64,000 nt of DNA, from assembly GCF_032883915.1 (NCBI RefSeq), contig NZ_CP120717.1:2053697-2117696 (forward strand), given 5' to 3'. Shown piece by piece: positions 45,842 through 54,385 of this stretch. The notes beneath the pieces were generated by a model. It saw only the letters and a list, made by a program, of their open reading frames with translations, had not been told where the DNA came from and made no database searches. The position numbers were made by a program, and so were the translations under genes. Numbering within the stretch: position 1 is the stretch's first letter; every line of letters starts with the position of its first letter. This DNA comes from Endozoicomonas sp. 8E. GTDB taxonomy: Bacteria > Pseudomonadota > Gammaproteobacteria > Pseudomonadales > Endozoicomonadaceae.

Positions 45842-46118
45842 AGTAGCCCATAGTCGTTTTATTCGTAACGCTCGAAGCAGTTGTCTTTTTTGTTGCTGGC
45901 ATTTGAAGCAAACTGAAAGCGAACAGCATAGACCCAACCGGAAGAGGGTCGGGCTGTTCAGGTTTAGCCAGCTTATTGGGATATAAGGAATGTGCTGGCA
46001 GCGGGCTTGAGCCGGTGGACCCCAATGCAGGTAGCGCTTCCCAAAACACCATCGTCACCAGCAGAAGCAGTGATTGGCTTACCGAGCAGACAATTTTGTT
46101 TTTTTGTGAGCGTCTCAT
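45786..46118 (-). pseudogene. Signal-peptide-bearing 5' fragment of the same locus
   Basis: ATG 46118 begins RRSQKNKIVCSVSQSLLLL followed by a hydrophobic stretch, a probable signal peptide. The frame stops at 45786, overlapping the middle fragment by about 55 bases. It is consistent with the 5' end of a secreted repeat protein now broken into three frames. No independent family was recognised. Confidence 0.4.
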
Positions 46119-46316
46119 AGACCCAGGCGAACTGGTTGCCGTTTGCACGAGACTGTATAGCACTGCACCGGCTATCACGCCATTAACGGAGTTGACGAAT
46201 ATTTCTGAGTCAACTCTCTGTCTGCAACGTTGTTTTTGCAGTTTGTGGTGGTGCCCAGTGGCTTGCCCAAATGAAATGTCAGGGCTAAGGACAAACCAGG
46301 CTCTATATCATTGTTT

Positions 46317-46613
46317 TCATACCGGGTCGTTAAAGCTCAGCAGTTCTTCAGGAAGGTGTTGTATATAGTCTTCTTCGGCTGGAGGCATCTGCAGGTAAAA
46401 CCCCTTTTCCTGAATCTCGGACATCACTTTTTCAATGTCTGCCATGGCCAGTTTGCGCTCAGGTGTCAGCAGCATATCCATCACATGGGTAGCTTTGCCG
46501 AAAGCCTGATGAAGGGCTTCAGGGACTTTCTTCAGTTGATCACGCTTGTCAACGTAGAGGTACATCTCGTTGCGTTTGCTGCTTTTGAAAATGGAAGCAA
46601 GAATTTTAGACAT
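46317..46613 (-). CDS. ycgL: YcgL domain protein
   Basis: A 98-residue protein with the YcgL fold pattern (NEMYLYVDKRDQLKKVPEAL, LLTPERKLAMADIEKVMSEI, GFYLQMPPAEEDYI). Function unknown, widespread in gammaproteobacteria. It lies 52 bases after rnd in the same direction, the conserved order. Confidence 0.87.
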   Translation of the reverse strand: MSKILASIFKSSKRNEMYLYVDKRDQLKKVPEALHQAFGKATHVMDMLLTPERKLAMADIEKVMSEIQEKGFYLQMPPAEEDYIQHLPEELLSFNDPV

Positions 46614-46665
46614 AATATTAATACTATCTTGAATGCGCTTGGAGTCAGGGGAGTAACAGGCTATG

Positions 46666-47811
46666 TTACCTCTGGTCCTCTTTGTACTCTTTCATAGCCA
46701 GAATCAGGGGTTCGGCAATTTCCCACTGTCGCCAACCTTTAATGCTCTCAGGCATCGAAAAACGGCCACTGTTTTGCCACTGGCGTAAGAGTGCGTTAGA
46801 CATTTTTCCCGGGAATAACAGCTCTGCAGGTACATTCAGCTCATCGGATTTGTGAGTCACCCAGGCCTTGATCAGTTTGCCATAGTCGCGGGTGGCTTTC
46901 GGCAGAGGAGCAGGGAGCGGTTGCGGATAGTCTGCTTCCGGACTCTCTTTAGCCTGTTTGACAAGATTCAGAATAATCTCGCCATATTTTCGCAGGGTTT
47001 TGGGCCTCATGTCCTGAATAGAAGAGAGTGAACGTATATTGTCTGGCATATAACGGGCAATCGGCCAGAGACTTCCCTTGGCGATGATCCGGTTGCGCGG
47101 TGTATTACACTTGCGTGCTTCCAGTTCACGGTATTCACAAATCTTCTGTAAAACCGCCAGTTGTTGAGGTTGCAGTTGCCAGGCGCGCTTAACATCTTTC
47201 CAGATTTCGCTGGGGACCGGAAACAATGGCGAGCTGAGTAAGGTGTAACAATCCTCTTTAAGCCATTGCAACTGAGGCTTGCCTTTCAGTTCTTCGAGTA
47301 ATAGCTCATAAGCTTCCAGCAGGTGAACGACATCGAGCGTAGCATAGCTGATCTGGGCTTCAGTCAGTGGACGCTGAAGCCAGTCTGAGCGAGTGGCATC
47401 CTTGGGCAGATCCACTTCCAGAAGCGCCTTTAGCAAGTTTTGGTAGCTTAGTGAATGTCCCAGTCCTGCATAGGCCGCAGCAAGCTGTGTATCCAGCAAT
47501 GCAACAGGGCGGCAGCCAGTGAGAATATTGAAAACTTCGAGATCTTCTCCGCAGGCGTGAAGGACTTTGACGACCGATTCGGATTGCAGAACCCGGCCAA
47601 AGGAAGCCCAGTCCTGAACACTGAGTGGGTCAATCAGGAAAACCCTATCACCGGTACCCACCTGAATCAGTCCGGGAATAGGATAAAAGGTATCAGTACG
47701 AATAAACTCTGTATCCAATGCAATGGCATCCAGCTCAAGCCACTGCTGGCAGTAATGGTTAAGGCTTTCGCTGTCGAGGACCCAGATGGGGTCAGGATGT
47801 TCAATAGGCAT
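46666..47811 (-). CDS. rnd: Ribonuclease D
   Basis: A 381-residue 3'-5' exoribonuclease acting in tRNA 3'-end maturation. The DEDDy catalytic residues are visible: ALDTEFIRTDTF, ACGEDLEVF and SYATLDVVHLL. An HRDC domain (QLAVLQKICEYRELEARKCN, PRNRIIAKGSLWPIAR) occupies about residues 210-290. It is the first gene of the rnd-ycgL pair. Confidence 0.92.
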   Translation of the reverse strand: MPIEHPDPIWVLDSESLNHYCQQWLELDAIALDTEFIRTDTFYPIPGLIQVGTGDRVFLIDPLSVQDWASFGRVLQSESVVKVLHACGEDLEVFNILTGCRPVALLDTQLAAAYAGLGHSLSYQNLLKALLEVDLPKDATRSDWLQRPLTEAQISYATLDVVHLLEAYELLLEELKGKPQLQWLKEDCYTLLSSPLFPVPSEIWKDVKRAWQLQPQQLAVLQKICEYRELEARKCNTPRNRIIAKGSLWPIARYMPDNIRSLSSIQDMRPKTLRKYGEIILNLVKQAKESPEADYPQPLPAPLPKATRDYGKLIKAWVTHKSDELNVPAELLFPGKMSNALLRQWQNSGRFSMPESIKGWRQWEIAEPLILAMKEYKEDQR

Positions 47812-48065
47812 ATAAGCTGCTGGATTAGAAATAAAAGCCTATTATAAGGAGCTTGTCTCTGAAGCCAAAACAATATTCTTTGATCTCTGATTTAGAAAAG
47901 AGGCTTAGGCGGTAGCCCCTGAAATCGGTTTACGTGGAACAAGTTTTGACAACGATTCTCGCTGCCCCCCACCACCGTAGACAATGGCCTACCTCTAAAA
48001 ATAAATGATCTCGCACCTGACCCGGATGAAAATGGCTGATAAGCCTGAAGCAAAATGGCTTTCGC

Positions 48066-48092
48066 AATAAAAAGGCCCGCATCAGCGAGCCT
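48066..48092 (-). terminator. Terminator of htpX
   Basis: On the minus strand, stem AGGCTCGC/GCGGGCCT (one G-T pair, loop TGAT) followed by five Ts, about 30 bases after the htpX stop. Confidence 0.75.
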
Positions 48093-48121
48093 ATGGAGTG
48101 GGTGTGATGAAAGAAATTCCA

Positions 48122-49009
48122 TCAGCGATGGGATTGCAGCGACTGAATTCGATCTTCAAGAGGAGGGTGGCTGGAGAACAGCGCGGCCAACCCACCCTGG
48201 CCATTTTTGCGAATACCGAAGGCCGTCATGGTGGCAGGCATCGCACTGGGTGCGTCGTATTCAGCTCTCAGCCTTTCCAGAGCGGCAATCATATCACCAC
48301 GACCTGCCAGCTCGGCACCGGCTTCATCGGCACGGAATTCTCGCTTGCGGGAGAACCACATCACGATGGCGCTGGCGGCAATACCCAGAACAATCTCGGC
48401 AATAAAGCTGACAACATAAAAGCCAATACCTGGGCCACTGCTTTCTTCATCACGGCGGAGGAAACTGTCTACGGCATAGCCGATGATACGTGCAAAGAAC
48501 ATCACAAAGGTGTTCACAACACCCTGGATCAGCGCCAGCGTCACCATGTCACCGTTAGCAACGTGACCTATTTCGTGACCAATAACGGCTCTTGCTTCTC
48601 TTGGGCTGAAACGATCCAATAATCCCTGACTCACGGCAACCAGTGAGGCGTTTTTGTTCCAGCCGGTGGCAAAAGCATTGGTTTCCGGGGATGGGAAAAT
48701 ACCTACTTCGGGCATGCCAATGCCCGCTTTTTCAGACAGCTCTTTAACCGTGTCCATCAACCAGCGCTCTTGGGCTGTTCTGGGCTGATCGATAATCTGG
48801 GTGCCTGTGCCCATCTTGGCCATGGTTTTGGAAAGGAGCAGGGAAACCAATGAACCGGCAAAACCGAAAACGGCACAGAAAGCCAGCAGTGACTTCATAT
48901 CGAGTCCCTGGGCTGTGACATAGCTACCCACGCCAAGGATGTTGAGCGTGATGCTGGCGACTGCGATGACAGCAAGGTTAGTTGCAAGAAATAGCAGAAT
49001 TCTTTTCAT
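48122..49009 (-). CDS. htpX: Membrane zinc metalloprotease HtpX
   Basis: A 295-residue M48 protease that degrades misfolded inner-membrane proteins. Two N-terminal membrane segments (about 5-55), zinc motif HEIGH ([20 protein letters not shown]), two more membrane segments (about 155-215) and the third zinc ligand in [14 protein letters not shown]. Length matches E. coli HtpX (293). Monocistronic with a terminator; often under envelope-stress control, not visible here. Confidence 0.93.
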   Translation of the reverse strand: MKRILLFLATNLAVIAVASITLNILGVGSYVTAQGLDMKSLLAFCAVFGFAGSLVSLLLSKTMAKMGTGTQIIDQPRTAQERWLMDTVKELSEKAGIGMPEVGIFPSPETNAFATGWNKNASLVAVSQGLLDRFSPREARAVIGHEIGHVANGDMVTLALIQGVVNTFVMFFARIIGYAVDSFLRRDEESSGPGIGFYVVSFIAEIVLGIAASAIVMWFSRKREFRADEAGAELAGRGDMIAALERLRAEYDAPSAMPATMTAFGIRKNGQGGLAALFSSHPPLEDRIQSLQSHR

Positions 49010-49110
49010 TACCGAATGGTTGCCTTTGTTAGTTGGATAATTGGACTATGGAGGCGTTGAGTCCGGATTTCAATCCTCAGTCCGTCACATTTAACAATGT
49101 TTACACTCCT

Positions 49111-49539
49111 TCAGGCTTTGCAGGTGAAAAAGTGCTGGCAGAGCTGGTTCAGCTGGTGGGTGGTCCCGGATTTTAATGTTTCACGAAACTGCCAGCCCAG
49201 AGTCCTCTGTTTCTGAAGCATCGGTTCTGGCAGGTCTTCCTGTTCAGTTTTCAGGCCTGGCATACCGAGCCTGAGGAAACTTTTTTCAGTCAGAACCACC
49301 TGATCCAGTCCTTCCAGCCGAACTCTTTCGGAGTAGTGTATATAGCCTTCTCTGGCCAGCCAGAGAAAACTGTCAAAGCAGGCCTGATGTCGCTTGCCGG
49401 GTAATCCGAATTCATCCACAGGCACGGGGGTAATGATGTCGTCGACGTACAGAGAGGTCAGCCGTGGAAAGACATTGTAGAGATGTACCAGTGTCTTGGC
49501 ACAATCATGAAAAAAGTCGTCGATGTGGATGTCAGCCAT
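49111..49539 (-). CDS. Conserved-looking protein of unknown function
   Basis: A 142-residue soluble protein (DIHIDDFFHDCAKTLVHLYN, DEFGLPGKRHQACFDSFLWL, YIHYSERVRLEGLDQVVLTE). The alternation of helices with a short strand pair resembles a winged-helix arrangement, but this is not decisive and no family was recognised. It lies 57 bases downstream of alaA in the same direction, so cotranscription is likely. Confidence 0.6.
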   Translation of the reverse strand: MADIHIDDFFHDCAKTLVHLYNVFPRLTSLYVDDIITPVPVDEFGLPGKRHQACFDSFLWLAREGYIHYSERVRLEGLDQVVLTEKSFLRLGMPGLKTEQEDLPEPMLQKQRTLGWQFRETLKSGTTHQLNQLCQHFFTCKA

Positions 49540-49596
49540 GTTCAGAATTCAGTAATCGGTATCAAATGGGCCGTTGAGTCACGGCCACGGTTCTTA

Positions 49597-50811
49597 TTAT
49601 TGTTTGTATCGGCTCAGGAATCGTTCAAGTTTATCGCCCACCATCTCCAGATCTTCAACCCGGGGCAGGGTAATAATCCTGAGATGGTCCGGGTCTGGCC
49701 AGTTGAAGGCACGACCCTGCACAAGCAGAATTTTTTCCTGAATCAGCAAGTCGAGTACCAGCTGTTCGTCGTCGTGAATCGGATACTTTTTCGGGTCCAG
49801 TTTCGGGAACACGTACAGGGCTCCCTTGGGTTTGACACAGCTGACACCGGGGATCTGATTCAGGCGCTCGTAAATCACATCTCTCTGTGCGAGGAGTCTG
49901 CCGCCGGGAAGAACGAGGTCATTGATGCTCTGGTAACCCCCCAGCGCCGTCTGAATAGCGTGCTGGGCAGGAACGTTGGAACACAGACGCATGGAAGCCA
50001 GCATTTCCAGACCTTCCAGATAGTCCCTGGCTTTATGCTTGGGGCCACTGGCAACCATCCAGCCAGAACGAAAACCGGCTGCACGATAAGATTTGGAGAG
50101 CCCGTTGAATGAGATCATGAACACATCATCCGCCAGAGATGCCATGGCCGTGTGCTCTGTTCCGTCGAAGAGAATCTTGTCGTAGATCTCGTCAGCAAAA
50201 ATAATCAGGCTGTGCTGGCGGGCAATCTCAATGATTTCCTGCAGCAGTTCAGGTGGGTAAACGGCACCCGTTGGATTGTTAGGGTTGATGACAACAATGC
50301 CCCGGGTTTTGGCGGTGATTTTGCTGCGAATATCATCCAGGTCAGGGTACCAGTCAGATTGCTCGTCACAGAGGTAGTGAACCGCTCTGCCTCCTGAAAG
50401 GTTGGCTGCCGCAGTCCAGAGAGGGTAGTCCGGCGCCGGGATCAGCAATTCATCACCGTTGTTCAGTAATCCCTGCATGGCCATGACGACCAGTTCGCTG
50501 ACGCCATTACCGATAAAAATGTCTTCCAGCTCGACACCGGGAAAATCTTTCTGCTGACAATAGTGCATCACGGCCTTGCGTGCCGAAAACAAGCCCTTGG
50601 AGTCGGTGTAGCCCTGGGAGTTGGGGAGGTTGAGAATGACGTCCTGAATAATCTCTTCAGGTGCATCAAAGCCAAAAGGCGCAGGGTTGCCTGTGTTCAG
50701 TTTCAGAACACGCTGGCCTTCTTCCTCCAGTCTTCTGGCTTCGCGCAATACCGGACCACGTATTTCGTAGCAGACGTTTTCCAGTTTCAGGGACTTCTCA
50801 ATATCCTTCAT
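49597..50811 (-). CDS. alaA: Alanine aminotransferase AlaA (class I PLP transferase)
   Basis: A 404-residue aminotransferase (length of E. coli AlaA, formerly YfbQ, 405) making alanine from pyruvate and glutamate. ATG 50811 is chosen because [20 protein letters not shown] is the family start. It shows [25 protein letters not shown] and the PLP lysine in [17 protein letters not shown]. The divergent msrB start is 300 bases away. Confidence 0.9.
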   Translation of the reverse strand: MKDIEKSLKLENVCYEIRGPVLREARRLEEEGQRVLKLNTGNPAPFGFDAPEEIIQDVILNLPNSQGYTDSKGLFSARKAVMHYCQQKDFPGVELEDIFIGNGVSELVVMAMQGLLNNGDELLIPAPDYPLWTAAANLSGGRAVHYLCDEQSDWYPDLDDIRSKITAKTRGIVVINPNNPTGAVYPPELLQEIIEIARQHSLIIFADEIYDKILFDGTEHTAMASLADDVFMISFNGLSKSYRAAGFRSGWMVASGPKHKARDYLEGLEMLASMRLCSNVPAQHAIQTALGGYQSINDLVLPGGRLLAQRDVIYERLNQIPGVSCVKPKGALYVFPKLDPKKYPIHDDEQLVLDLLIQEKILLVQGRAFNWPDPDHLRIITLPRVEDLEMVGDKLERFLSRYKQ

Positions 50812-51109
50812 GGGTTCTTTTCCTGTGGCCGATATAAGGCTCATTGTCTTTTTATATGTTGTCTGTTACCCAGAGCTGTCTGAGTATTGCTCCGTCAACG
50901 AGTGGTGTCAGTTTCCCGATCGTTATGGATCAGCAGGTCATGGGATTCTCTGGAACATTATCAATCTGACTATAAACCTGACTATAAATAGACAAGAGCG
51001 GGTAAAAAATGTTCTCCCTGGCAGGGAATCAGGTGGTCATTATGATCGCTTTAAGGCTACAGTGCACGACCCAAACCCGGATATTTCCATTAAAGAAGCT
51101 GGAGGTGGT

Positions 51110-51502
51110 ATGAAAGTTGAAAAAACCGATGCCCAATGGCAGACAGAGCTGACTGAAGAGCAGTATTATGTCTGTCGGCAAAAGGGTACCGAACGGCCTT
51201 TTTCTGGTGAGTACGTTCATTTTGATGGCCTGGGTCGTTATAGCTGTGTCTGCTGTGATCAAATCTTGTTCGAATCCACGACCAAATTTGATGCCGGCTG
51301 TGGTTGGCCCAGCTTCTGGGAAGTCGTGGATAAGGAGGCGGTAAATTACATTGAAGACAAAAGCCTGGGTATGGACCGGACAGAAGTGGTGTGTTCAGTC
51401 TGCAACGCGCATCTGGGGCATGTATTTCCTGATGGGCCGGAGCCTACAGGGTTGAGGTACTGCATGAATTCGGTCGCTCTTCAGTTCAAAGCAGACAAGT
51501 GA
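51110..51502 (+). CDS. msrB: Peptide-methionine (R)-S-oxide reductase MsrB
   Basis: ATG 51110 follows GGAGGTGGT directly and gives 130 residues; the longer open frame upstream is not homologous. Two CxxC pairs bind zinc ([21 protein letters not shown]), GCGWPSFW forms the substrate pocket and the catalytic Cys is in [10 protein letters not shown]. It repairs oxidised methionine using thioredoxin. It converges with the histidine kinase gene. Confidence 0.92.
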   Translation: MKVEKTDAQWQTELTEEQYYVCRQKGTERPFSGEYVHFDGLGRYSCVCCDQILFESTTKFDAGCGWPSFWEVVDKEAVNYIEDKSLGMDRTEVVCSVCNAHLGHVFPDGPEPTGLRYCMNSVALQFKADK

Positions 51503-51547
51503 ATTGCGCAAAAAAAACAGTGCATACACTATCCATCAGCTATGGCC

Positions 51548-53875
51548 TCAGGCTATTAACCAGCGGGTCAGAGTGTTTTCAAGCTGCTCCTTGTTGAAAG
51601 GTTTAGCCAAATGGTCGTTCATTCCTGCATCCAGGCATTGCTTTCTGTGCTGATTCATAGCGTTGGCGGTTAAGGCTATGATGGGCGTCTCCCTGGTTGC
51701 TATCTGATCTCGTAGTCTGTGAGTGGTGGTTAACCCATCCATAACTGGCATATTGCAGTCCATCAGAATCAGGTCATAGTTTTTTTGCTGACAGGCTGCC
51801 AGACAACTCTCGCCATTATGAGCCAGCTCTACCTTATAGCCCAGCTGCTCAAGCATTCCCTCCGCCACCATTCTGTTGATGGGATTATCTTCGACGACCA
51901 GAACCGAATAATCTCTGTTTTTTGGGTGTTGGATTTTCAGGGTGTCAGGTAACGGTTGGGAGACCTGAGGACGGATAGTCCGGGTTTTCTCCAGTGCCTG
52001 GATAAACAATTTCCGGGTCAGAGGGAGTGGTAGCCAGACCAGGGTGTCCGTGCCGTTATCCAGAGGCGCATGAGCGGCATAAATCACTTTCAGTGACGGA
52101 TTATCCTGACCGGCATTTCTGGCCAGATCTTCATTTTCTGTAATCAGAATATCTGCCCAGTCGGGCAGGTCACCGATCTTGTTATTAGAGGTTTGTCGGT
52201 GGCTGATATTCCAATGCGCCAAAAGATGAGAACAACAGCTTTGCAAAGCTTCTGAGCCATCGAGCACTATCTGGTTACCCCTGATATCAGCAGAAACCGA
52301 TACTTTTTCTTCCCTTGATTTGTAACGGAATGGCAAGCGGACAGAAAATGTGCTGCCTTCTCCGGGCTCTGACATGACAGACAGTTGTCCACCCATGTTA
52401 GTGACTATGGACTGGGTCAAAGGCAGACCCATACCTGAGCCCCCGAAACGGCGACTGGTATCACTGCTGGCCTGGGCAAAGGGTTTGAATATTTCGTCCA
52501 GCGCCGATTCAGGGATACCGATACCGGTGTCACTGATGTTCAGCATAATATCAAGATGATTCCCGGTGGTTTTCTGGCAATCGAGCCAGATACGAATGTC
52601 ACCTTCATCGGTAAATTTTGCGGCATTTCCTATCAGGTTGGTCACGACCTGATGAAAACGGGTTGGGTCACCCAGGATTTCGTCTGGCAGGGTGGGATCA
52701 ATATCACAATAGATCGGAACCCCTTTGGTAAATGTGGATTGTCCTGCAAGCACCACAACATCTTCCATTGAGTTTCTGAGATCAAAAGGGATTTCTTCAA
52801 GAATCATCTTGCCCGACTCAAGTCGGGAAAGATCCAGGATATCGTTGAGCAGACGGATCAGATGACTACCAGAATCTCTGGCAATGGTTAAACGCTGATG
52901 TTGTAGTTCAGTCAGTTCGTCGTTGAGGGCAATACTCAGCATGCCCAGAACTGCATTGAGTGGTGTTCTGATTTCGTGACTCAGGCTCGACAGCTGTACG
53001 GCTCGCTGACTGGCAGTTTCCAGTGCCTGGCTGCGTGCTTTTTCAAGCTGACGGTTGGTCTTCTCAAGCGTCTGGTTGTTTTTGCGAATATCTCTGGTCC
53101 GCCGGGCAATAATGGTTTCCAGTTCAGCCAGATGTTCACGTAACTGTTCTTCAGCCAGTCGCCGGTGGTGCAGATGGTGATGAATGTTGTTCAAATAATG
53201 GTTGATAGTGCGGGTCAGCAGGCCTATCTCATCATTCTCATGCCCCTTGGGCTCCGGAAGCTGAATCTTGTTACTGTTTTCCGGGTGCTCAACCATTTTT
53301 TCTGTCATGTTCAGCAAAGGCTTGGTCAACATGTGATAAAACATGATCGACAGAACCAGTGACAGCAGGAAGGTTTTGACCAGGCCGGTCACCAGGGTAA
53401 AGATGGCCCGATCAAAAAACTGAGTGCTGATAGGGCGGGTGTCGGCAACGATTTTAAGCCAGCCGAGCGGTTCATCTTCATCAAAGGGAACCTTGAGCTC
53501 CCGAATATAGGTTCGACTGGCACCAAACAGCATATCGGTAAAGGGGCGGGCTTTATCCTGTTGCGGCTCTTTACTCACAGCGGCAAGAATTGAACCCGAT
53601 GCTTCAACAATTTCTGCCCTGACGATGGTGGGCGATTTGATGAGTCCCAACACCAGCTCGTTGGCCAGCTCTTTATCAATGTTGTAGGCAATGCGGGCAG
53701 CTGGAGTCCTGGTGATATCAATATAGGTTTCTATGGTGGCGTCAATTTGCCGGACCTGAGACCGGTAGTCGATGATCACCAGATACAGACTCAGGAACAG
53801 CCCCAGTATAAAGGCAATGACAACGGTGTTACGTGCCTGTTTGAATGACAGTCGATCCCTGAAACGGATTGGCAT
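51548..53875 (-). CDS. Hybrid sensor histidine kinase with C-terminal receiver domain
   Basis: A 775-residue membrane kinase. Two membrane segments (about 17-37 and 163-186) flank a periplasmic sensor of about 125 residues; HAMP and coiled coil follow (to about 290). HisKA has the phospho-His in SLSHEIRTPLNAVLGM; the ATPase domain has NLIGNAAKFTDEG, DTGIGIP and GGSGMGL. A degenerate receiver-like stretch (about 525-625) precedes the true receiver (VLVVEDNPINRMVAEGML, phospho-Asp in ILMDCNMPVMDG, LTANA, KPF). There is no HPt domain, so phosphate must pass to a separate HPt or regulator. Architecture is BarA-like, but BarA has a terminal HPt. No regulator gene is adjacent. Confidence 0.87.
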   Translation of the reverse strand: MPIRFRDRLSFKQARNTVVIAFILGLFLSLYLVIIDYRSQVRQIDATIETYIDITRTPAARIAYNIDKELANELVLGLIKSPTIVRAEIVEASGSILAAVSKEPQQDKARPFTDMLFGASRTYIRELKVPFDEDEPLGWLKIVADTRPISTQFFDRAIFTLVTGLVKTFLLSLVLSIMFYHMLTKPLLNMTEKMVEHPENSNKIQLPEPKGHENDEIGLLTRTINHYLNNIHHHLHHRRLAEEQLREHLAELETIIARRTRDIRKNNQTLEKTNRQLEKARSQALETASQRAVQLSSLSHEIRTPLNAVLGMLSIALNDELTELQHQRLTIARDSGSHLIRLLNDILDLSRLESGKMILEEIPFDLRNSMEDVVVLAGQSTFTKGVPIYCDIDPTLPDEILGDPTRFHQVVTNLIGNAAKFTDEGDIRIWLDCQKTTGNHLDIMLNISDTGIGIPESALDEIFKPFAQASSDTSRRFGGSGMGLPLTQSIVTNMGGQLSVMSEPGEGSTFSVRLPFRYKSREEKVSVSADIRGNQIVLDGSEALQSCCSHLLAHWNISHRQTSNNKIGDLPDWADILITENEDLARNAGQDNPSLKVIYAAHAPLDNGTDTLVWLPLPLTRKLFIQALEKTRTIRPQVSQPLPDTLKIQHPKNRDYSVLVVEDNPINRMVAEGMLEQLGYKVELAHNGESCLAACQQKNYDLILMDCNMPVMDGLTTTHRLRDQIATRETPIIALTANAMNQHRKQCLDAGMNDHLAKPFNKEQLENTLTRWLIA

Positions 53876-54047
53876 GAGAAACGCTTTATTTTAATTATTG
53901 CTCTGTGATTCGTTTTACCTGTATTTTCCTGATAGCGCAACAACAGCCCGAATCCAATCTGCTTGTTTGGGAACCTGACCTCCCGGCTTTCCCCTCATCG
54001 AGTTGTTTGTTCATGGTTTTACCTCAACTGGATACCCCGTCCTTAAG

Positions 54048-54371
54048 AGGGTGTCGCAAAACTCTGGTTCCCATGCTCCAGCGTGGGAACGAGTTGTTAA
54101 GGAAGTCGTCATTCCCGCGAAAGCGGGAATCCAGCCCCAACAGTGGGACTCCGCCTTCTCGAGGATGACAAGGCCAGGGGGGCACCGGGCAGTATGGTTC
54201 TGGTGGTGAGTCAGTGTGGATTCCCGCCTTCGCGGGAATGACGAGAATGAAGTCGGGAATGACGAGAATGAAGTCGGGAATGACGGGAGTGAAGCCGGGA
54301 ATGACGGGAGTGAAGCCGGGAATGACGGGAGTCAACTCGTTCCCACGCTGGAGAGAGTTTTGCGGCACCCT
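54048..54371. mobile_element. Inverted-repeat element, copy B (complete, 324 bp)
   Basis: It begins AGGGTGTCGCAAAACTCT and ends AGAGTTTTGCGGCACCCT, an 18 bp terminal inverted repeat with one mismatch. A second inverted pair (CAGCGTGGGAACGAG / CTCGTTCCCACGCTG) lies just inside. The core has two CCCGC/GCGGG hairpins and, at 54235-54340, five 21-base tandem units. Copy A at 11167-11438 is closely similar. With no coding capacity this resembles a MITE needing a transposase in trans. Confidence 0.75.
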
Positions 54372-54385
54372 ATTCAGGGCTGGGT

